Shown piece by piece: positions 1 to 9,777 of a DNA stretch of 64,000 nt. The first letter of the stretch is position 1. Every line of letters starts with the position of its first letter. This stretch comes from Candidatus Poribacteria bacterium (GTDB lineage Bacteria; Poribacteria; WGA-4E; WGA-3G). Where the stretch lies: positions 1 to 64,000 of the forward strand of contig JAJEGI010000068.1 in assembly GCA_022819945.1 (NCBI GenBank), given 5' to 3'. Below the pieces are notes generated by a model. The model was given only the letters and a program-made list of their open reading frames with translations. It made no database searches and had not been told where the DNA came from. A program made the translations under genes and the position numbers.

Positions 1-60
1 ACTAATGTGTTTACGCTCTTGTTCTGTACAAAAAATTGTTTTGAAAATAGGATATAGAAT

Positions 61-204
61 ATGGGCAGGGCATTTGGAATTGCTCTGCTTTTTTGTTCAA
101 TTGCTGCAATGGCAAGAATATCAAGTGTTGTGTTTAACCCCAATGGAAACCTTCTCACAAGTGGAAGTGCTAACGCTATGATTGTCCTATGGAAAAGAGA
201 TTAA
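61..204 (+). pseudogene. WD40-repeat protein remnant (C-terminal blade only)
   Basis: This 47-codon frame ends in a stretch that reads as the end of a WD40 blade: a FNPNGNLLTSGSA segment followed by MIVLWKRD. An in-frame stop lies just upstream at 55-57, and the residues before the blade are not WD40-like. It is therefore most likely the decayed tail of a larger WD40 gene, perhaps a former neighbour or duplicate of the WD40 gene that follows. No start site with a good ribosome binding site is visible. It could still be the end of a gene frameshifted outside the window. Confidence 0.5.
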
Positions 205-351
205 TTTTCAGATGGATTTAGGGCGATGAAATTCGCACTGAAATGTAGATGAGCTCACGACGACGCAGAGGACGTTCATTGGGTGGAAAAAAGAGGAAGT
301 AAGTTTAAAATCGCCAACGCTCAGCAATTGAATCTAAAGGAGTACCGCGCT

Positions 352-2475
352 ATGAAAATAATCTTGATTTTATTCGTTCTTTTAACTATTTTTTCACTAA
401 ACACCTTCGCCGAAGATTGGTCCTATATCACCCTTGAAGGGCATGAAGGCGATATCGGTACTATTGCCTACAGGCCTGATGGTGCAACACTTGCAAGTGG
501 CGGTTCAGATGCTACAGTTCGCTTATGGGATGGGACAACCGGTGAACACAAAGCGACTCTCATGGGACACACGGGGCCAATTATGAAGGTTGTTTTTAGC
601 CCGGATGGGTTGATCCTCGCAAGCGGGAGTTGGGATGGCACAATCCGCTTATGGGATGCGATGACTGGTGAACACAGAGTAACCCTCACGGGACATACGG
701 ATGCTATCTTAAGGATCGTCTTTAGTCCAGATGGAACGATCCTCGCAAGTGCGGGGAGTAGGGATCAAACTATCCACTTGTGGGATGTTGAGACAGGCGA
801 GAACAAGCACACGCTCACGGAACATAAGGATCGGATCAGAGATATTGTTTTCAGTCCTGATGGATTGAAACTCGCAACGGGCAGTGGGGCCGGGATTATC
901 CACTTGTGGGACCCAATTACAGGCACGCTCCAGAAAACAATCATAGAAGATGTTAGAAGTTTCATGAGTATCAATGACGTTGAGTTCAGTTCTGATGGGC
1001 AGACACTTGCGAGTGGTGCAGGAGGGCTAGGTCCCAGCGATGTTCACCTGTGGGATGTGGGGACAGGAAACCTTAAAAAACGACTCACAGGGCATTCGTG
1101 GTTTATTGCCAGTCTCGCGTTCAGTCCTGATGGACGGACGCTCGTGAGTGGGAGTGGGGACAGTACAATCCGATTTTGGGATGCAAAGACAGGTACTCAT
1201 AAAAGAACAATCATTGCGCATCGAGAGAAGGACGGTAGTGATACAAGTATCTCTCATCTCGCATTCAGTCCAAATGGACGTGCCCTCGTAAGCGAGACTT
1301 TTTTGGATATGCGCTTGTGGGACACGGTTACAGGTGAACACCAAAAAACATTCCGAGGGTATGGTGATGCTATCTTTAGTCCGGATGGACGCACCCTCGC
1401 GAGTGTAGGTGATAGTTGGACAAAGGATGACAGGTTTATTAAATTGTGGCAATTACCATCGGCGTTACGCACTACTTCTATTCGTATGACTTCATCTACA
1501 GACTCCGCTCTTTCTATTGGTGAGCAATTTATTATCAACATTAACATTGCCGATAGGCGAGACACGCAAAACTATCAACTCGCTGTGGAATACGATAACG
1601 AGACGTTCCATTATGTCTCTCACAGCCCGGGCGATGATCTGTCTGACGATGCATTTATTAGTCCTAAGGTCAGTCCGTCAGGACTTCTGTCTTTTGACAT
1701 AACTTCTCCTGCTGAAATTGGAACTGGAAAAGACACTGTTGTTGAGATAACATTTCAAGTTATTGCTCGGAGTCCCTCCATTTTTACGCTGTCAGCAACT
1801 CTCTCTGATGCGAATGGTCAGCCTTTGTCCACTGCTATGAAAAGTGGAAGAGTAGTTGAACCCTTATTAGATGTAAATGGTGACGGTTCTGTAAACATTT
1901 TGGACTTGTCGTTTGTTGCCTCACATTTTGGAGAAACCGGGCACACTGACGCGGATATCAACAAAGATGGTGTTATTGATATCAGGGATCTTGTTTTAGT
2001 TGCTGGCGGATTAGATGTTGAAACAGCCGCACCTTCTAAATGGTATCGTGACCTTGCGGTAGGACCTACAAAAACGGACGTTGAACAATGGATCACTGAA
2101 GCACAACAACTAAAATTGACAGACCCAACATCACAAAGGGGTATTCTTTTCTTAGAATATCTATTAGCATCATTGACACCGAAAGAGACTGCACTCCTAC
2201 CTAACTATCCAAATCCTTTCAATCCTGAAACTTGGATACCGTATCAGTTAGCGCGATCGGCGGATGTAACTATTTCCATTTATACGATAGATGGGACTGT
2301 GATACGCACCCTTAACCTTGGACACAAACCATCTGGGGTCTATCAAGACAAAACCGTTGCTGCGTATTGGAATGGAAGAAATGAAGTCGGTGAATTTGTC
2401 GCAAGTGGTGTCTATTTCTATACATTAACAGCAGGAAAATTCAAATCCACGCGTAAGATGCTAATACTGAAATAA
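352..2475 (+). CDS. Secreted WD40 / cohesin-like / dockerin protein with FlgD-like C-terminal domain
   Basis: The 707-residue protein begins with a clear signal peptide (MKIILILFVLLTIFSLNTFA). The ATG at 352 is preferred over the upstream ATG at 283 because AAAGGAG lies 9 bases before it. Eight WD40 blades (VFSPDG...IRLWD pattern) fill roughly residues 20-380 and should form one beta-propeller. Residues about 383-503 look like a cohesin-type beta-sandwich. Residues about 505-553 hold two dockerin-type calcium loops (DVNGDGSVNILD and DINKDGVIDIRD). The last 95 residues carry the NYPNPFNPETWIPYQL signature of FlgD-like or T9SS-like C-terminal domains. It probably works outside the inner membrane as a binding scaffold; the ligand is unknown. 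Having cohesin-like and dockerin modules in one chain is notable. Confidence 0.8.
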   Translation: MKIILILFVLLTIFSLNTFAEDWSYITLEGHEGDIGTIAYRPDGATLASGGSDATVRLWDGTTGEHKATLMGHTGPIMKVVFSPDGLILASGSWDGTIRLWDAMTGEHRVTLTGHTDAILRIVFSPDGTILASAGSRDQTIHLWDVETGENKHTLTEHKDRIRDIVFSPDGLKLATGSGAGIIHLWDPITGTLQKTIIEDVRSFMSINDVEFSSDGQTLASGAGGLGPSDVHLWDVGTGNLKKRLTGHSWFIASLAFSPDGRTLVSGSGDSTIRFWDAKTGTHKRTIIAHREKDGSDTSISHLAFSPNGRALVSETFLDMRLWDTVTGEHQKTFRGYGDAIFSPDGRTLASVGDSWTKDDRFIKLWQLPSALRTTSIRMTSSTDSALSIGEQFIININIADRRDTQNYQLAVEYDNETFHYVSHSPGDDLSDDAFISPKVSPSGLLSFDITSPAEIGTGKDTVVEITFQVIARSPSIFTLSATLSDANGQPLSTAMKSGRVVEPLLDVNGDGSVNILDLSFVASHFGETGHTDADINKDGVIDIRDLVLVAGGLDVETAAPSKWYRDLAVGPTKTDVEQWITEAQQLKLTDPTSQRGILFLEYLLASLTPKETALLPNYPNPFNPETWIPYQLARSADVTISIYTIDGTVIRTLNLGHKPSGVYQDKTVAAYWNGRNEVGEFVASGVYFYTLTAGKFKSTRKMLILK

Positions 2476-2512
2476 TTGCTTCTTCTATTTTTTCTTTGGG
2501 AGCTAAGAACTT

Positions 2513-3115
2513 ATGGATATCTTGCATAGCATCCGCGATGCGTTGTTAGAGGCGCAGGACGTACTCGATCGGTTTATCCGAAATCCTGAGAATATCGCAA
2601 CCATCGCGGAGACGGCAGAGATGATGCGAGACGTATTTGAACGGCAAGGCAGGATCTTCACGTGTGGAAATGGTGGAAGTCTGTGCGATGCCATCCATTT
2701 TGCTGAGGAATGCACCGGAAGGTTTCGGGACGATCGGAGACCACTGCCAGCAATTCCACTCAGCGATGCTGGACATATCACTTGCACAGCAAACGATTTT
2801 GGATTTGCCGAGATTTTCGCACGTCCACTTTCGGCACTCGGACACCCTGGTGATCTACTTGTAGTGCTTTCAACCAGCGGAAATTCTGAGAATGTTATCC
2901 GTGCAGCAGCGGTAGCGAAATCACGTGGGATGCAGGTGTTTGGGATGCTTGGTGGTGATGGCGGGAATCTTAAGCAACACTGTGATATGTATCTGATTGC
3001 ACCCGGTAACACTGCAGACCGCATACAGGAGATCCATATTAAAGTGTTGCACATTTTGATTGAACACGTCGAGCGATTGATGTTTCCAGAGAATTATCAG
3101 CCGCATGCTTCATAA
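2513..3115 (+). CDS. gmhA: Phosphoheptose isomerase-like SIS-domain protein
   Basis: The 200-residue length and sequence fit GmhA, which isomerises sedoheptulose 7-phosphate to D-glycero-D-manno-heptose 7-phosphate for the lipopolysaccharide core. The SIS phosphosugar loops are CGNGGS at residues 51-56 and STSGNS at 120-125. His62, Glu65, Gln172 and His180 match the metal and catalytic positions known in the E. coli enzyme (His61, Glu65, Gln172, His180). GGGAG lies about 10 bases before the ATG. No other heptose genes are adjacent, so a related phosphosugar role is possible. If it makes ADP-heptose precursors, it supports a diderm envelope. Confidence 0.85.
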   Translation: MDILHSIRDALLEAQDVLDRFIRNPENIATIAETAEMMRDVFERQGRIFTCGNGGSLCDAIHFAEECTGRFRDDRRPLPAIPLSDAGHITCTANDFGFAEIFARPLSALGHPGDLLVVLSTSGNSENVIRAAAVAKSRGMQVFGMLGGDGGNLKQHCDMYLIAPGNTADRIQEIHIKVLHILIEHVERLMFPENYQPHAS

Positions 3116-3132
3116 ACTTGAAAAATTAACGA

Positions 3133-3161
3133 TGGACTTTCACGGGATGATATGATAGAAT
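3133..3161 (+). promoter_or_regulatory. Possible sigma70 promoter for the AAA ATPase/nuclease gene
   Basis: TGGACT and TAGAAT are separated by 17 bases, about 20 bases before the start codon of the next gene. Both hexamers differ from consensus, so this is a moderate to weak call. Confidence 0.35.
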
Positions 3162-3181
3162 AGGGGGCAGGAGAGGAAAAT

Positions 3182-4801
3182 ATGAGAAGTTTTTGCACTA
3201 CAGGTCGCGTGCGACCCGAGCAGCACTATATTATCCCCCGCACTAAGGAGATCGCGAATTTCATCAACCGCGTCAAAAATGGCAAGTACATCGTCCTTTT
3301 CGCGCCACGACAGACCGGCAAAACGACCTTCTTCCGATTGGCACTTCAGGCGTTGGTAACAGAAGATTCTACCTATTTCCCGATTCAATTAGATTTTCAG
3401 ACGATGCGCGATGCCGCACCGACAACTTTTTATGAACAGCTCTATTACCAGATTAACAGGCAAATTAAGAGCGTATTCCAAAAACGAGGCGAGGTGCCTT
3501 CTGAAGCATTGACACAATTTTTAGAGAATACAACACTAACTGACCATTTTTCGATGGAAGCGTTCTTTGAAAACCTTAAAAGTTTTCTGGACAACGATTT
3601 TCGCAATCAAAGGCTCGCTTCCACAAAGGTTGTGCTCCTCATTGACGAATTCGATGGCATTCCGCAAACAGTCGTCAGTAATTTTCTATACGCGCTTCGG
3701 CAGGTTTACCTTTCTGATGAGCAGCACTGTCCGCATAGCGTTGGTATTGTGGGCGTCAAAAGCATCGCCCAGCTGGACTATGATAGGTCTGTCTCACCGT
3801 TCAATATCCAAGACGAATTTCGTTTGCCGAACTTCACCCTTAAACAGATACAGGGGCTGTTGGGGCAGTATACAGATGAAGTTGGACAAGCCTTCGCACC
3901 CGAAGTCGTTGAATCCATTCATAAACAGACAGCCGGTCAGCCGGTACTCGTCAATCGCTTCGCGCAGATACTCACGGAAGAATTAGATGTCCCGAAAACT
4001 CAGACGATTACCGAGGACCACTTTCTACAAGCGCATACGCAACTGCTACGCGAACGAAATATCAATATCCAGCACCTCACAACCAATATCCGCAGAGACC
4101 GACGTTTCCAAAGCATACTAATGGACATCATGTCTTACGAGGAAGGTTTAGACTTCAATATTGACGATGACATTATCAGTGAACTTGCAACTTATGGTGT
4201 TATTGCCGAAGACAGCGACGGCATGTGCCAAATTGCCAATCCCATCTATCTCTATCGTATCATGCAGACGTTCAAGCCGACGATGAACGGGCTTGAACGG
4301 GAATACTTCCACGAAGATAATGTTGAAGGCTTTCAGGGCTACCTTACCACTACCGGACACATAGACATGGAACGGCTGCTGGATAACTTCCGCGACTTTA
4401 TTGCCCGCGCAGGCTTCAAAATTCTACAGGTGCCGGATACACCACAAGAATCCGTGGGACGGCACCTCTTGCTCACCTATCTCGACCTATTCGCGCGGAG
4501 TGTAGGTGGGGTATTGTCTTTTGAAGTCGAAACAGGACGCGGCAGAATGGATCTCCTCATTACGCGCCGGGGACGAAAATATATCGTAGAAACAAAGATT
4601 TGGCGGGGCGACATCCGCTATCAGGCTGGTAAAAAGCAGCTCGCCGCTTATCTCAAATTGGAGGGTGAGACACAGGGTTACTACGTCGTTTTCGATCATC
4701 GGAGGACACCAGAACCGCGCGTAGAGACAGAAACAATAGAAGGTGTAAGGCTCCGAAGTTACGTGATCCCTGTCGTACAAGAACAGCCCTCAGGGCAATA
4801 A
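3182..4801 (+). CDS. AAA-like ATPase with C-terminal PD-(D/E)XK nuclease-like domain
   Basis: The 539-residue protein has a Walker A motif at residues 41-49 (APRQTGKTT) and a Walker B motif at 150-157 (VVLLIDEF). The C-terminal segment, about residues 441-479, reads FEVETGRGRMDLLI then YIVETKIW, which is the E...D...ExK pattern of PD-(D/E)XK nucleases. This domain order matches a widespread family of predicted AAA-ATPase/PDDEXK proteins of unknown biological role; some are suspected to take part in mobile-element or defence biology. An AGGAGAGG ribosome binding site precedes the ATG. It lies between gmhA and a symporter with no obvious link to either. Confidence 0.75.
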   Translation: MRSFCTTGRVRPEQHYIIPRTKEIANFINRVKNGKYIVLFAPRQTGKTTFFRLALQALVTEDSTYFPIQLDFQTMRDAAPTTFYEQLYYQINRQIKSVFQKRGEVPSEALTQFLENTTLTDHFSMEAFFENLKSFLDNDFRNQRLASTKVVLLIDEFDGIPQTVVSNFLYALRQVYLSDEQHCPHSVGIVGVKSIAQLDYDRSVSPFNIQDEFRLPNFTLKQIQGLLGQYTDEVGQAFAPEVVESIHKQTAGQPVLVNRFAQILTEELDVPKTQTITEDHFLQAHTQLLRERNINIQHLTTNIRRDRRFQSILMDIMSYEEGLDFNIDDDIISELATYGVIAEDSDGMCQIANPIYLYRIMQTFKPTMNGLEREYFHEDNVEGFQGYLTTTGHIDMERLLDNFRDFIARAGFKILQVPDTPQESVGRHLLLTYLDLFARSVGGVLSFEVETGRGRMDLLITRRGRKYIVETKIWRGDIRYQAGKKQLAAYLKLEGETQGYYVVFDHRRTPEPRVETETIEGVRLRSYVIPVVQEQPSGQ

Positions 4802-4814
4802 AGGAGGATAACCT

Positions 4815-5096
4815 ATGGAAACATCGGAAAAAAATAAGGCATATTGGCGAAAAAATCTACAATACCTCGCCATTTTATTAGGAATTTGGTTCGTCACCTC
4901 GTATCTCTGTTCAATTGTGTTCGTAGAGCAACTTGACAAGATCCAGTTTTGGGGATACCGACTCGGTTTTTATTTTGCACAACAGGCATCCATTTGGATT
5001 TTTGTCGAACTTATCTTTGTTTATGCCTGGTTGATGAACCGTTTGGAGAAGAAATATGCGCAACCTGAAGATGAGGAGGACGCAGAACAGTCATGA
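4815..5096 (+). CDS. Small subunit of a sodium/solute symporter (DUF4212 family)
   Basis: This 93-residue protein has two hydrophobic segments (about residues 17-38 and 52-75) and charged ends. The N-terminal YWRKNLQYLAILLGIWF pattern is typical of the DUF4212 small subunit that accompanies a large sodium:solute symporter. The gene overlaps the next one by four bases (ATGA), indicating translational coupling, and an AAGGAGGA site precedes its ATG. It likely stabilises or assists the transporter in the inner membrane. Confidence 0.85.
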   Translation: METSEKNKAYWRKNLQYLAILLGIWFVTSYLCSIVFVEQLDKIQFWGYRLGFYFAQQASIWIFVELIFVYAWLMNRLEKKYAQPEDEEDAEQS

Positions 5097-6790
5097 ACGT
5101 ACAAGCATGGACATTTGTGATGGTGGCTCTCTCCTTCGCTTTGTATATCGGTGTTGCGCTCTGGTCGAAAGCGCGTTCTACGGGTGACTTCTATGTTGCA
5201 GGCAGTAATGTGCATCCGATTGTCAACGGTATGGCGACAGCAGCGGATTGGATGAGTGCCGCCTCTTTCATTGCGATGGCGGGGATGATCTCATTTATGG
5301 GACGCGATGGTTCTGTCTATCTGCTCGGATGGACAGGTGGCTACGTCTTGCTGGCGTTATTATTGGCACCCTACCTCCGCAAATTCGGTAAATATACCGT
5401 CCCCGACTTCGTAGGCGACCGATATTACTCGCAATTAGCTCGAATTGTTGCCGTGGTGTGTGCAATCTTTGTCTCATTTACTTACGTTGCAGGGCAGATG
5501 CGCGGTGTCGGTATTGTCTTTTCTCGGTTTCTGAGTGTCAGTGTTGAGATGGGCGTGCTGATCGGGATGGGGATTGTGTTTTTTTATGCCGTGCTTGGCG
5601 GTATGAAGGGCATTACCTATACGCAGGTCGCACAATACTGTGTGCTGATTTTTGCCTATCTCGTTCCTGCGATTTTTATCTCTATCCTCATTACAGGCAA
5701 TGCTATCCCGCAACTTGGATTGATGGGGAAAGTGGCAGACGGCTCAGGACTCTACCTCTTGGATCGACTCAACGGTCTGAACGAAGAGTTGGGGTTTAAC
5801 CTGTATACCGATGGCAGTAAAGCCAAGATTGATGTCTTTTTCATCACAGCAGCGTTGATGTTGGGGACAGCCGGACTCCCGCATGTGATTATCCGGTTCT
5901 ATACCGTCCGAAAAGCCTCTGAAGCACGGATCTCTGCGGGATGGGCACTCTTGTTCATCGCGCTTCTCTATACCACTGCACCAGCAGTCGCTGTGTTTGC
6001 TCGGACGAATCTCCTCAAAACCGTTAGATATGAACAGAATGGTGAACTAACAGATGTCAAATATGAAGATGTACCGTCGTGGTTTAAGAATTGGGAAGCA
6101 ACAGGATTGATTGAGTTCAACGATTTGAATGAGGATGGTGCAATTCAGTACCGTGGTCCGAAATCCGATATTGAAAATGAACTTACTATTGATCGCGACA
6201 TCATGGTATTGGCAAACCCTGAGATTGCGAAACTTCCGAATTGGGTTGTAGGGTTAGTTGCTGCTGGCGGCTTGGCAGCCGCACTGTCAACGGCTGCGGG
6301 TTTGTTGTTGGTAATCTCCACGGCAGTCGCGCATGACTTACTCAAGGGTAGTATTGCACCCGGATTGTCAGAGAAACAGGAGTTAACCGCGGCGCGTATT
6401 GCCGCAGGCGTTGCTGTCTGTATTGCTGGGTACTTTGGTATAGATCCACCGGGGTTTGTGGCACAAGTCGTTGCATTCGCCTTCGGGCTTGCAGCGAGCT
6501 CATTCTTCCCTGCGATCGTCATGGGGATTTTCTCCAAACGGATGAACAAAGCAGGGGCGGTCAGCGGTATGATTGTCGGTATCACTTTTACTGCGGCATA
6601 TATCATCTATTTCAAATTTATCAATCCAGATCACAACACATCAGAACACTGGCTATGGGGCATTTCGCCTGAAGGGATCGGGACGCTCGGCATGGTGCTG
6701 AACTTCATTGTCGCTATCGGTGTATCGGCACTAACACCACCCCCACCTGATGAGGTGCAGGCACTTGTTGAGGACATTCGGGTTCCATAA
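5093..6790 (+). CDS. Sodium:solute symporter, acetate/organic-acid type
   Basis: The 565-residue polytopic protein belongs to the SSS family. Early residues include STGDFYVAGSNVHPIVNGMA and a GTAGLPHVIIRFYT segment, both typical of ActP-like cation/acetate symporters. About 13 hydrophobic segments are visible. A hydrophilic insert of about 80 residues (near 305-385) interrupts the membrane domain, as in the symporter subfamily that uses a DUF4212 subunit. The start overlaps the small-subunit gene. Acetate or a related monocarboxylate is the likely substrate, by family and not by any diagnostic residue. An acetyl-CoA synthetase gene is present 50 kb away. Confidence 0.85.
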   Translation: MNVQAWTFVMVALSFALYIGVALWSKARSTGDFYVAGSNVHPIVNGMATAADWMSAASFIAMAGMISFMGRDGSVYLLGWTGGYVLLALLLAPYLRKFGKYTVPDFVGDRYYSQLARIVAVVCAIFVSFTYVAGQMRGVGIVFSRFLSVSVEMGVLIGMGIVFFYAVLGGMKGITYTQVAQYCVLIFAYLVPAIFISILITGNAIPQLGLMGKVADGSGLYLLDRLNGLNEELGFNLYTDGSKAKIDVFFITAALMLGTAGLPHVIIRFYTVRKASEARISAGWALLFIALLYTTAPAVAVFARTNLLKTVRYEQNGELTDVKYEDVPSWFKNWEATGLIEFNDLNEDGAIQYRGPKSDIENELTIDRDIMVLANPEIAKLPNWVVGLVAAGGLAAALSTAAGLLLVISTAVAHDLLKGSIAPGLSEKQELTAARIAAGVAVCIAGYFGIDPPGFVAQVVAFAFGLAASSFFPAIVMGIFSKRMNKAGAVSGMIVGITFTAAYIIYFKFINPDHNTSEHWLWGISPEGIGTLGMVLNFIVAIGVSALTPPPPDEVQALVEDIRVP

Positions 6791-6832
6791 AAAACATTCG
6801 GCGTACTTTGGAGGCACACATAGAGGTATCTC

Positions 6833-8473
6833 ATGAGACACACATTGAAAACAACCATTTTTGTTCTTTCTTTTATAGGTATTGCTTTTTCAGCGAATGC
6901 TGCGAAAGTTGAAGACTTCATGCCAAAGGAGAGTATTCTGTATGTGCAGCTCCAGAATACAGACGAAGTCTACGGCGAAGTTGAGACTTCCGAAACTTGG
7001 CAGAAAGCATTCGCCTTGTTGCCAGAGGAGTCAGATGACATTCGGAACGGGATCAGGATGGCAGAGGCTTTTCTGAGCACAAATCTGCTAAGCGTATTTG
7101 AGACGATCGGGTACCAGACTGCATTAGCCGTTTGGTTAGACGAAACACGCGCAACACAAATTGGATTCGTCATTCATTCAGGTGGCAATCTCAGTGAACT
7201 CCAGCGGTTTACCAAAATTGCTGAGGGTGCTATCGGATTGACTGGCGGAAATACCTTGCGCTTAGATGCGGGTGTCTACCAGCGTGCTCGCTACAACGTT
7301 ATGGAAATGGACCAGAATATTGCTAAGTACGGATTTGTCGGCGATTTTCTTGTGCTTGGTGTTGGTGAAGGTGCTTTCGAGAAATTGATGGATGCCTACC
7401 GAAAAGACGTGCCATCTATCCGAGAGAACCCAAAATTTGCTAAGGCATCGAAAAAATTAGGGACAGGTGTAGCCGTCGTGTTTGCTGATGTTCCGCCCGC
7501 TTTGTCTCTGATGAATGATCTTGATGAATCAAATCGGGAGCGTTTTGCTATTTTTCAGTCGTTCTTTGGACGGTTCAATCTGCTTGAAACGGGCCCCTTC
7601 CTTCAGATAGTTGTCCAATTTGATCCGAATCTTCCCGAAAATGAAATTGGCATGTTTTTAAAAAAAGGTGAACCGCTTAAAACACCAAACGTTTTATCTG
7701 ATCAAGACGACCTGTTTGTTGCTGTAGCACCTACTGTTTTGGAAAGTGTGTGGGAGTTTGCTCGCATTCAGATGGAGAAAAACGCGACGGGGGAGACTTA
7801 CGCGGCTATCTCTTTTTTAGAAGGACTTCTGAACCTTAATCTCGAAGGAGATGTTATGACTGGACTGACGGGCGAACTCGCGCTGTCGGTCCCTGATCTT
7901 ACACATTTTGATCCGCAAGCCTTGGAAAACATTAATCTTGAATTTGATGGTGCGTTTGAATTTGATGCAGAGAGCGTGGAAACGAACGGTGCTTTTATTT
8001 TTCGTCCAAGTAATCAGATGAAATGGAACCAAATCGGTAATAGTCTATCTAATTTACAAAATGTCTCTATCACCCAAATGGATTACAACGGCACGACTGT
8101 GTCAGGGTTTGCCTCAAGTGTCTACTACAGTGAGGTTGAGGGTTTGTCTCTGATGGGATTCTCAGAAGAGCAGGTGTTTACACTCATTGACGAGATTAAA
8201 AAAAACAAGAAACCATCTTATTTAAAACAAGTGCCAAAAGCTCCTGTAGCGTTTGCTCAACTGAATTTAGTAGGCGTTTTAGAGGCAGCGGCGGAAGGAA
8301 CACCACCTGCTGACAAGATGATTATCAGTTCCGAAGAAATCGCACCCTTGCTCGCGTGGATTTCGATAGAAGATGGTGAGGTATCGTTGGAAATGAACTT
8401 ATTGGGAAAAGAGACACCACTTGAAGTACTTGCGAAACTCGTCCCATTCTACGTTTGGTCTATGGAGAATTAA
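6833..8473 (+). CDS. Secreted protein, DUF3352-like
   Basis: The 546-residue protein starts with a signal peptide ending near SANAAK. It then reads FMPKESILYVQLQN, resembling the start of DUF3352-type periplasmic proteins of unknown function. No catalytic motif or transmembrane segment beyond the signal was found. It follows the symporter gene by 42 bases, with GGAGG about 20 bases before the ATG, and precedes a HEAT-repeat gene by 40 bases, so the genes may be co-transcribed. Family assignment is tentative. Confidence 0.55.
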   Translation: MRHTLKTTIFVLSFIGIAFSANAAKVEDFMPKESILYVQLQNTDEVYGEVETSETWQKAFALLPEESDDIRNGIRMAEAFLSTNLLSVFETIGYQTALAVWLDETRATQIGFVIHSGGNLSELQRFTKIAEGAIGLTGGNTLRLDAGVYQRARYNVMEMDQNIAKYGFVGDFLVLGVGEGAFEKLMDAYRKDVPSIRENPKFAKASKKLGTGVAVVFADVPPALSLMNDLDESNRERFAIFQSFFGRFNLLETGPFLQIVVQFDPNLPENEIGMFLKKGEPLKTPNVLSDQDDLFVAVAPTVLESVWEFARIQMEKNATGETYAAISFLEGLLNLNLEGDVMTGLTGELALSVPDLTHFDPQALENINLEFDGAFEFDAESVETNGAFIFRPSNQMKWNQIGNSLSNLQNVSITQMDYNGTTVSGFASSVYYSEVEGLSLMGFSEEQVFTLIDEIKKNKKPSYLKQVPKAPVAFAQLNLVGVLEAAAEGTPPADKMIISSEEIAPLLAWISIEDGEVSLEMNLLGKETPLEVLAKLVPFYVWSMEN

Positions 8474-8513
8474 TAGACGCTATCTTAAGATTCAACGAAT
8501 CAAGGAGGAAACG

Positions 8514-9695
8514 ATGTTGATTCAAAAACGGCTTATACAGAATGTGAACACTAAACGATGGTTTTGGACAATAACAGTGGTTACTACGCTGTTGCTCGGT
8601 TTTGGAATTAGCCAGATGGTACAGTTTCAAGAGGCGACAGCGCAATCAGAAGCGGATCGTTTTGCCCGATTGGCTGCGGAGCTTGAGGCACTTAAAGCAG
8701 AACATAGAGCACTGCAAGCGAAGTGGCAATCCGAATTACTTGCACAAATTGCCCCAACTTTAACCGACGAGCCCCAGGCTGTAAAGCGTCAATTTGTTGA
8801 TTTTCTTGAAGAAATTGGGGGTCCCGGGACGGGTGCCCTCGCTGTAATGCTCAAGGATTCGTCTAAAAGTGTACGCAGAAAAGCGGCTAATGCACTGGGT
8901 AAAATCGGTGAAGATGAACGGAAAGCAGGACGGAATTATGATGCCGCTGCGATCGGATTAGCAATGGCACTCAAAGACGATTCTGATGATGTTTTCCGTG
9001 AGGCAATTGCGGAATTGGGTGATGTTCGTCCAACATCCGCAGAATCGCTTGCTGTCGTCGTGCCAGCACTCATCGCTGTACAAACGAAAGGTTCATCGAG
9101 TGCACGCGACGATATACTTGATGTTTTAGGACAGATCGGTGAAGATCTCGCAGAAAATGGACAGTCCACCGACACAATTCGAGATGCTTTAATTGCGGGT
9201 CTAAATGATAATTCGACAAAAGTCCGAACCAATGCGATATCTGAATTGTCTGATATACAAGCGGCTTCCCCTGAGACGTTTGCAGCATTGGTACAGGCAT
9301 TGTCAGATGATGCTAAGTCCGTGCGCTCACGTGCTGAAAGTGTGTTGATTAAATTCGGTAAAAACCGTGCTGCGAGTATCACACCGATGTTGGTGGATGC
9401 GCTGATGAACAATCAATCAGCCACTACACGTTGGCACATTGTTGATGTGCTTGGTGCGATCGGTGCGGCACTTGTAAGGAAGGGGGAACTTGATGAGATG
9501 GTTGTAAAACCGCTCCTTGTGGCATTGACGGATTCTGCCGCAGATGTCCGACACAACGCCGCTGACGAATTAGGTGAGATGCACACGAAATCACCCGCCG
9601 CGCTAACCGCATTGACAGATGCCCTCGAGGATAAATCAAAAAAAGTTCGCAGTGCTGCACAAAAGGCGATTCGACGGATTGAGGCAGCCAAATAA
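8514..9695 (+). CDS. Secreted or membrane-anchored HEAT-repeat protein
   Basis: The ATG at 8514 is preferred over 8421 because AAGGAGGA lies directly before it and the earlier start would overlap the preceding gene. The 393-residue product has one N-terminal hydrophobic segment (WFWTITVVTTLLLGFGISQM), then a short coiled coil, then tandem helical repeats. These show the HEAT pattern, e.g. DSSKSVRRKAANALGKIGED, NSTKVRTNAISELSDI and DSAADVRHNAADELGEM. HEAT arrays are protein-binding scaffolds. It probably sits outside the inner membrane; the partner is unknown. Confidence 0.75.
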   Translation: MLIQKRLIQNVNTKRWFWTITVVTTLLLGFGISQMVQFQEATAQSEADRFARLAAELEALKAEHRALQAKWQSELLAQIAPTLTDEPQAVKRQFVDFLEEIGGPGTGALAVMLKDSSKSVRRKAANALGKIGEDERKAGRNYDAAAIGLAMALKDDSDDVFREAIAELGDVRPTSAESLAVVVPALIAVQTKGSSSARDDILDVLGQIGEDLAENGQSTDTIRDALIAGLNDNSTKVRTNAISELSDIQAASPETFAALVQALSDDAKSVRSRAESVLIKFGKNRAASITPMLVDALMNNQSATTRWHIVDVLGAIGAALVRKGELDEMVVKPLLVALTDSAADVRHNAADELGEMHTKSPAALTALTDALEDKSKKVRSAAQKAIRRIEAAK

Positions 9696-9777
9696 AGTAT
9701 AGCGTAAACGTTGTAGAAGTAAGCACTAATTTTTTCTTCATATTTTTTGTCGAACAAATAGGTTTTTCATGCGTCTA

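Noticed and set aside
2190..2475. FlgD-like C terminus as evidence for type IX secretion
   Set aside because: Such tails occur in many phyla without that system, and no type IX gene is in the window.
2503..3054. 183-codon antisense frame opposite gmhA
   Set aside because: Sense-strand GmhA motifs are unambiguous, and the antisense product has no recognisable features.
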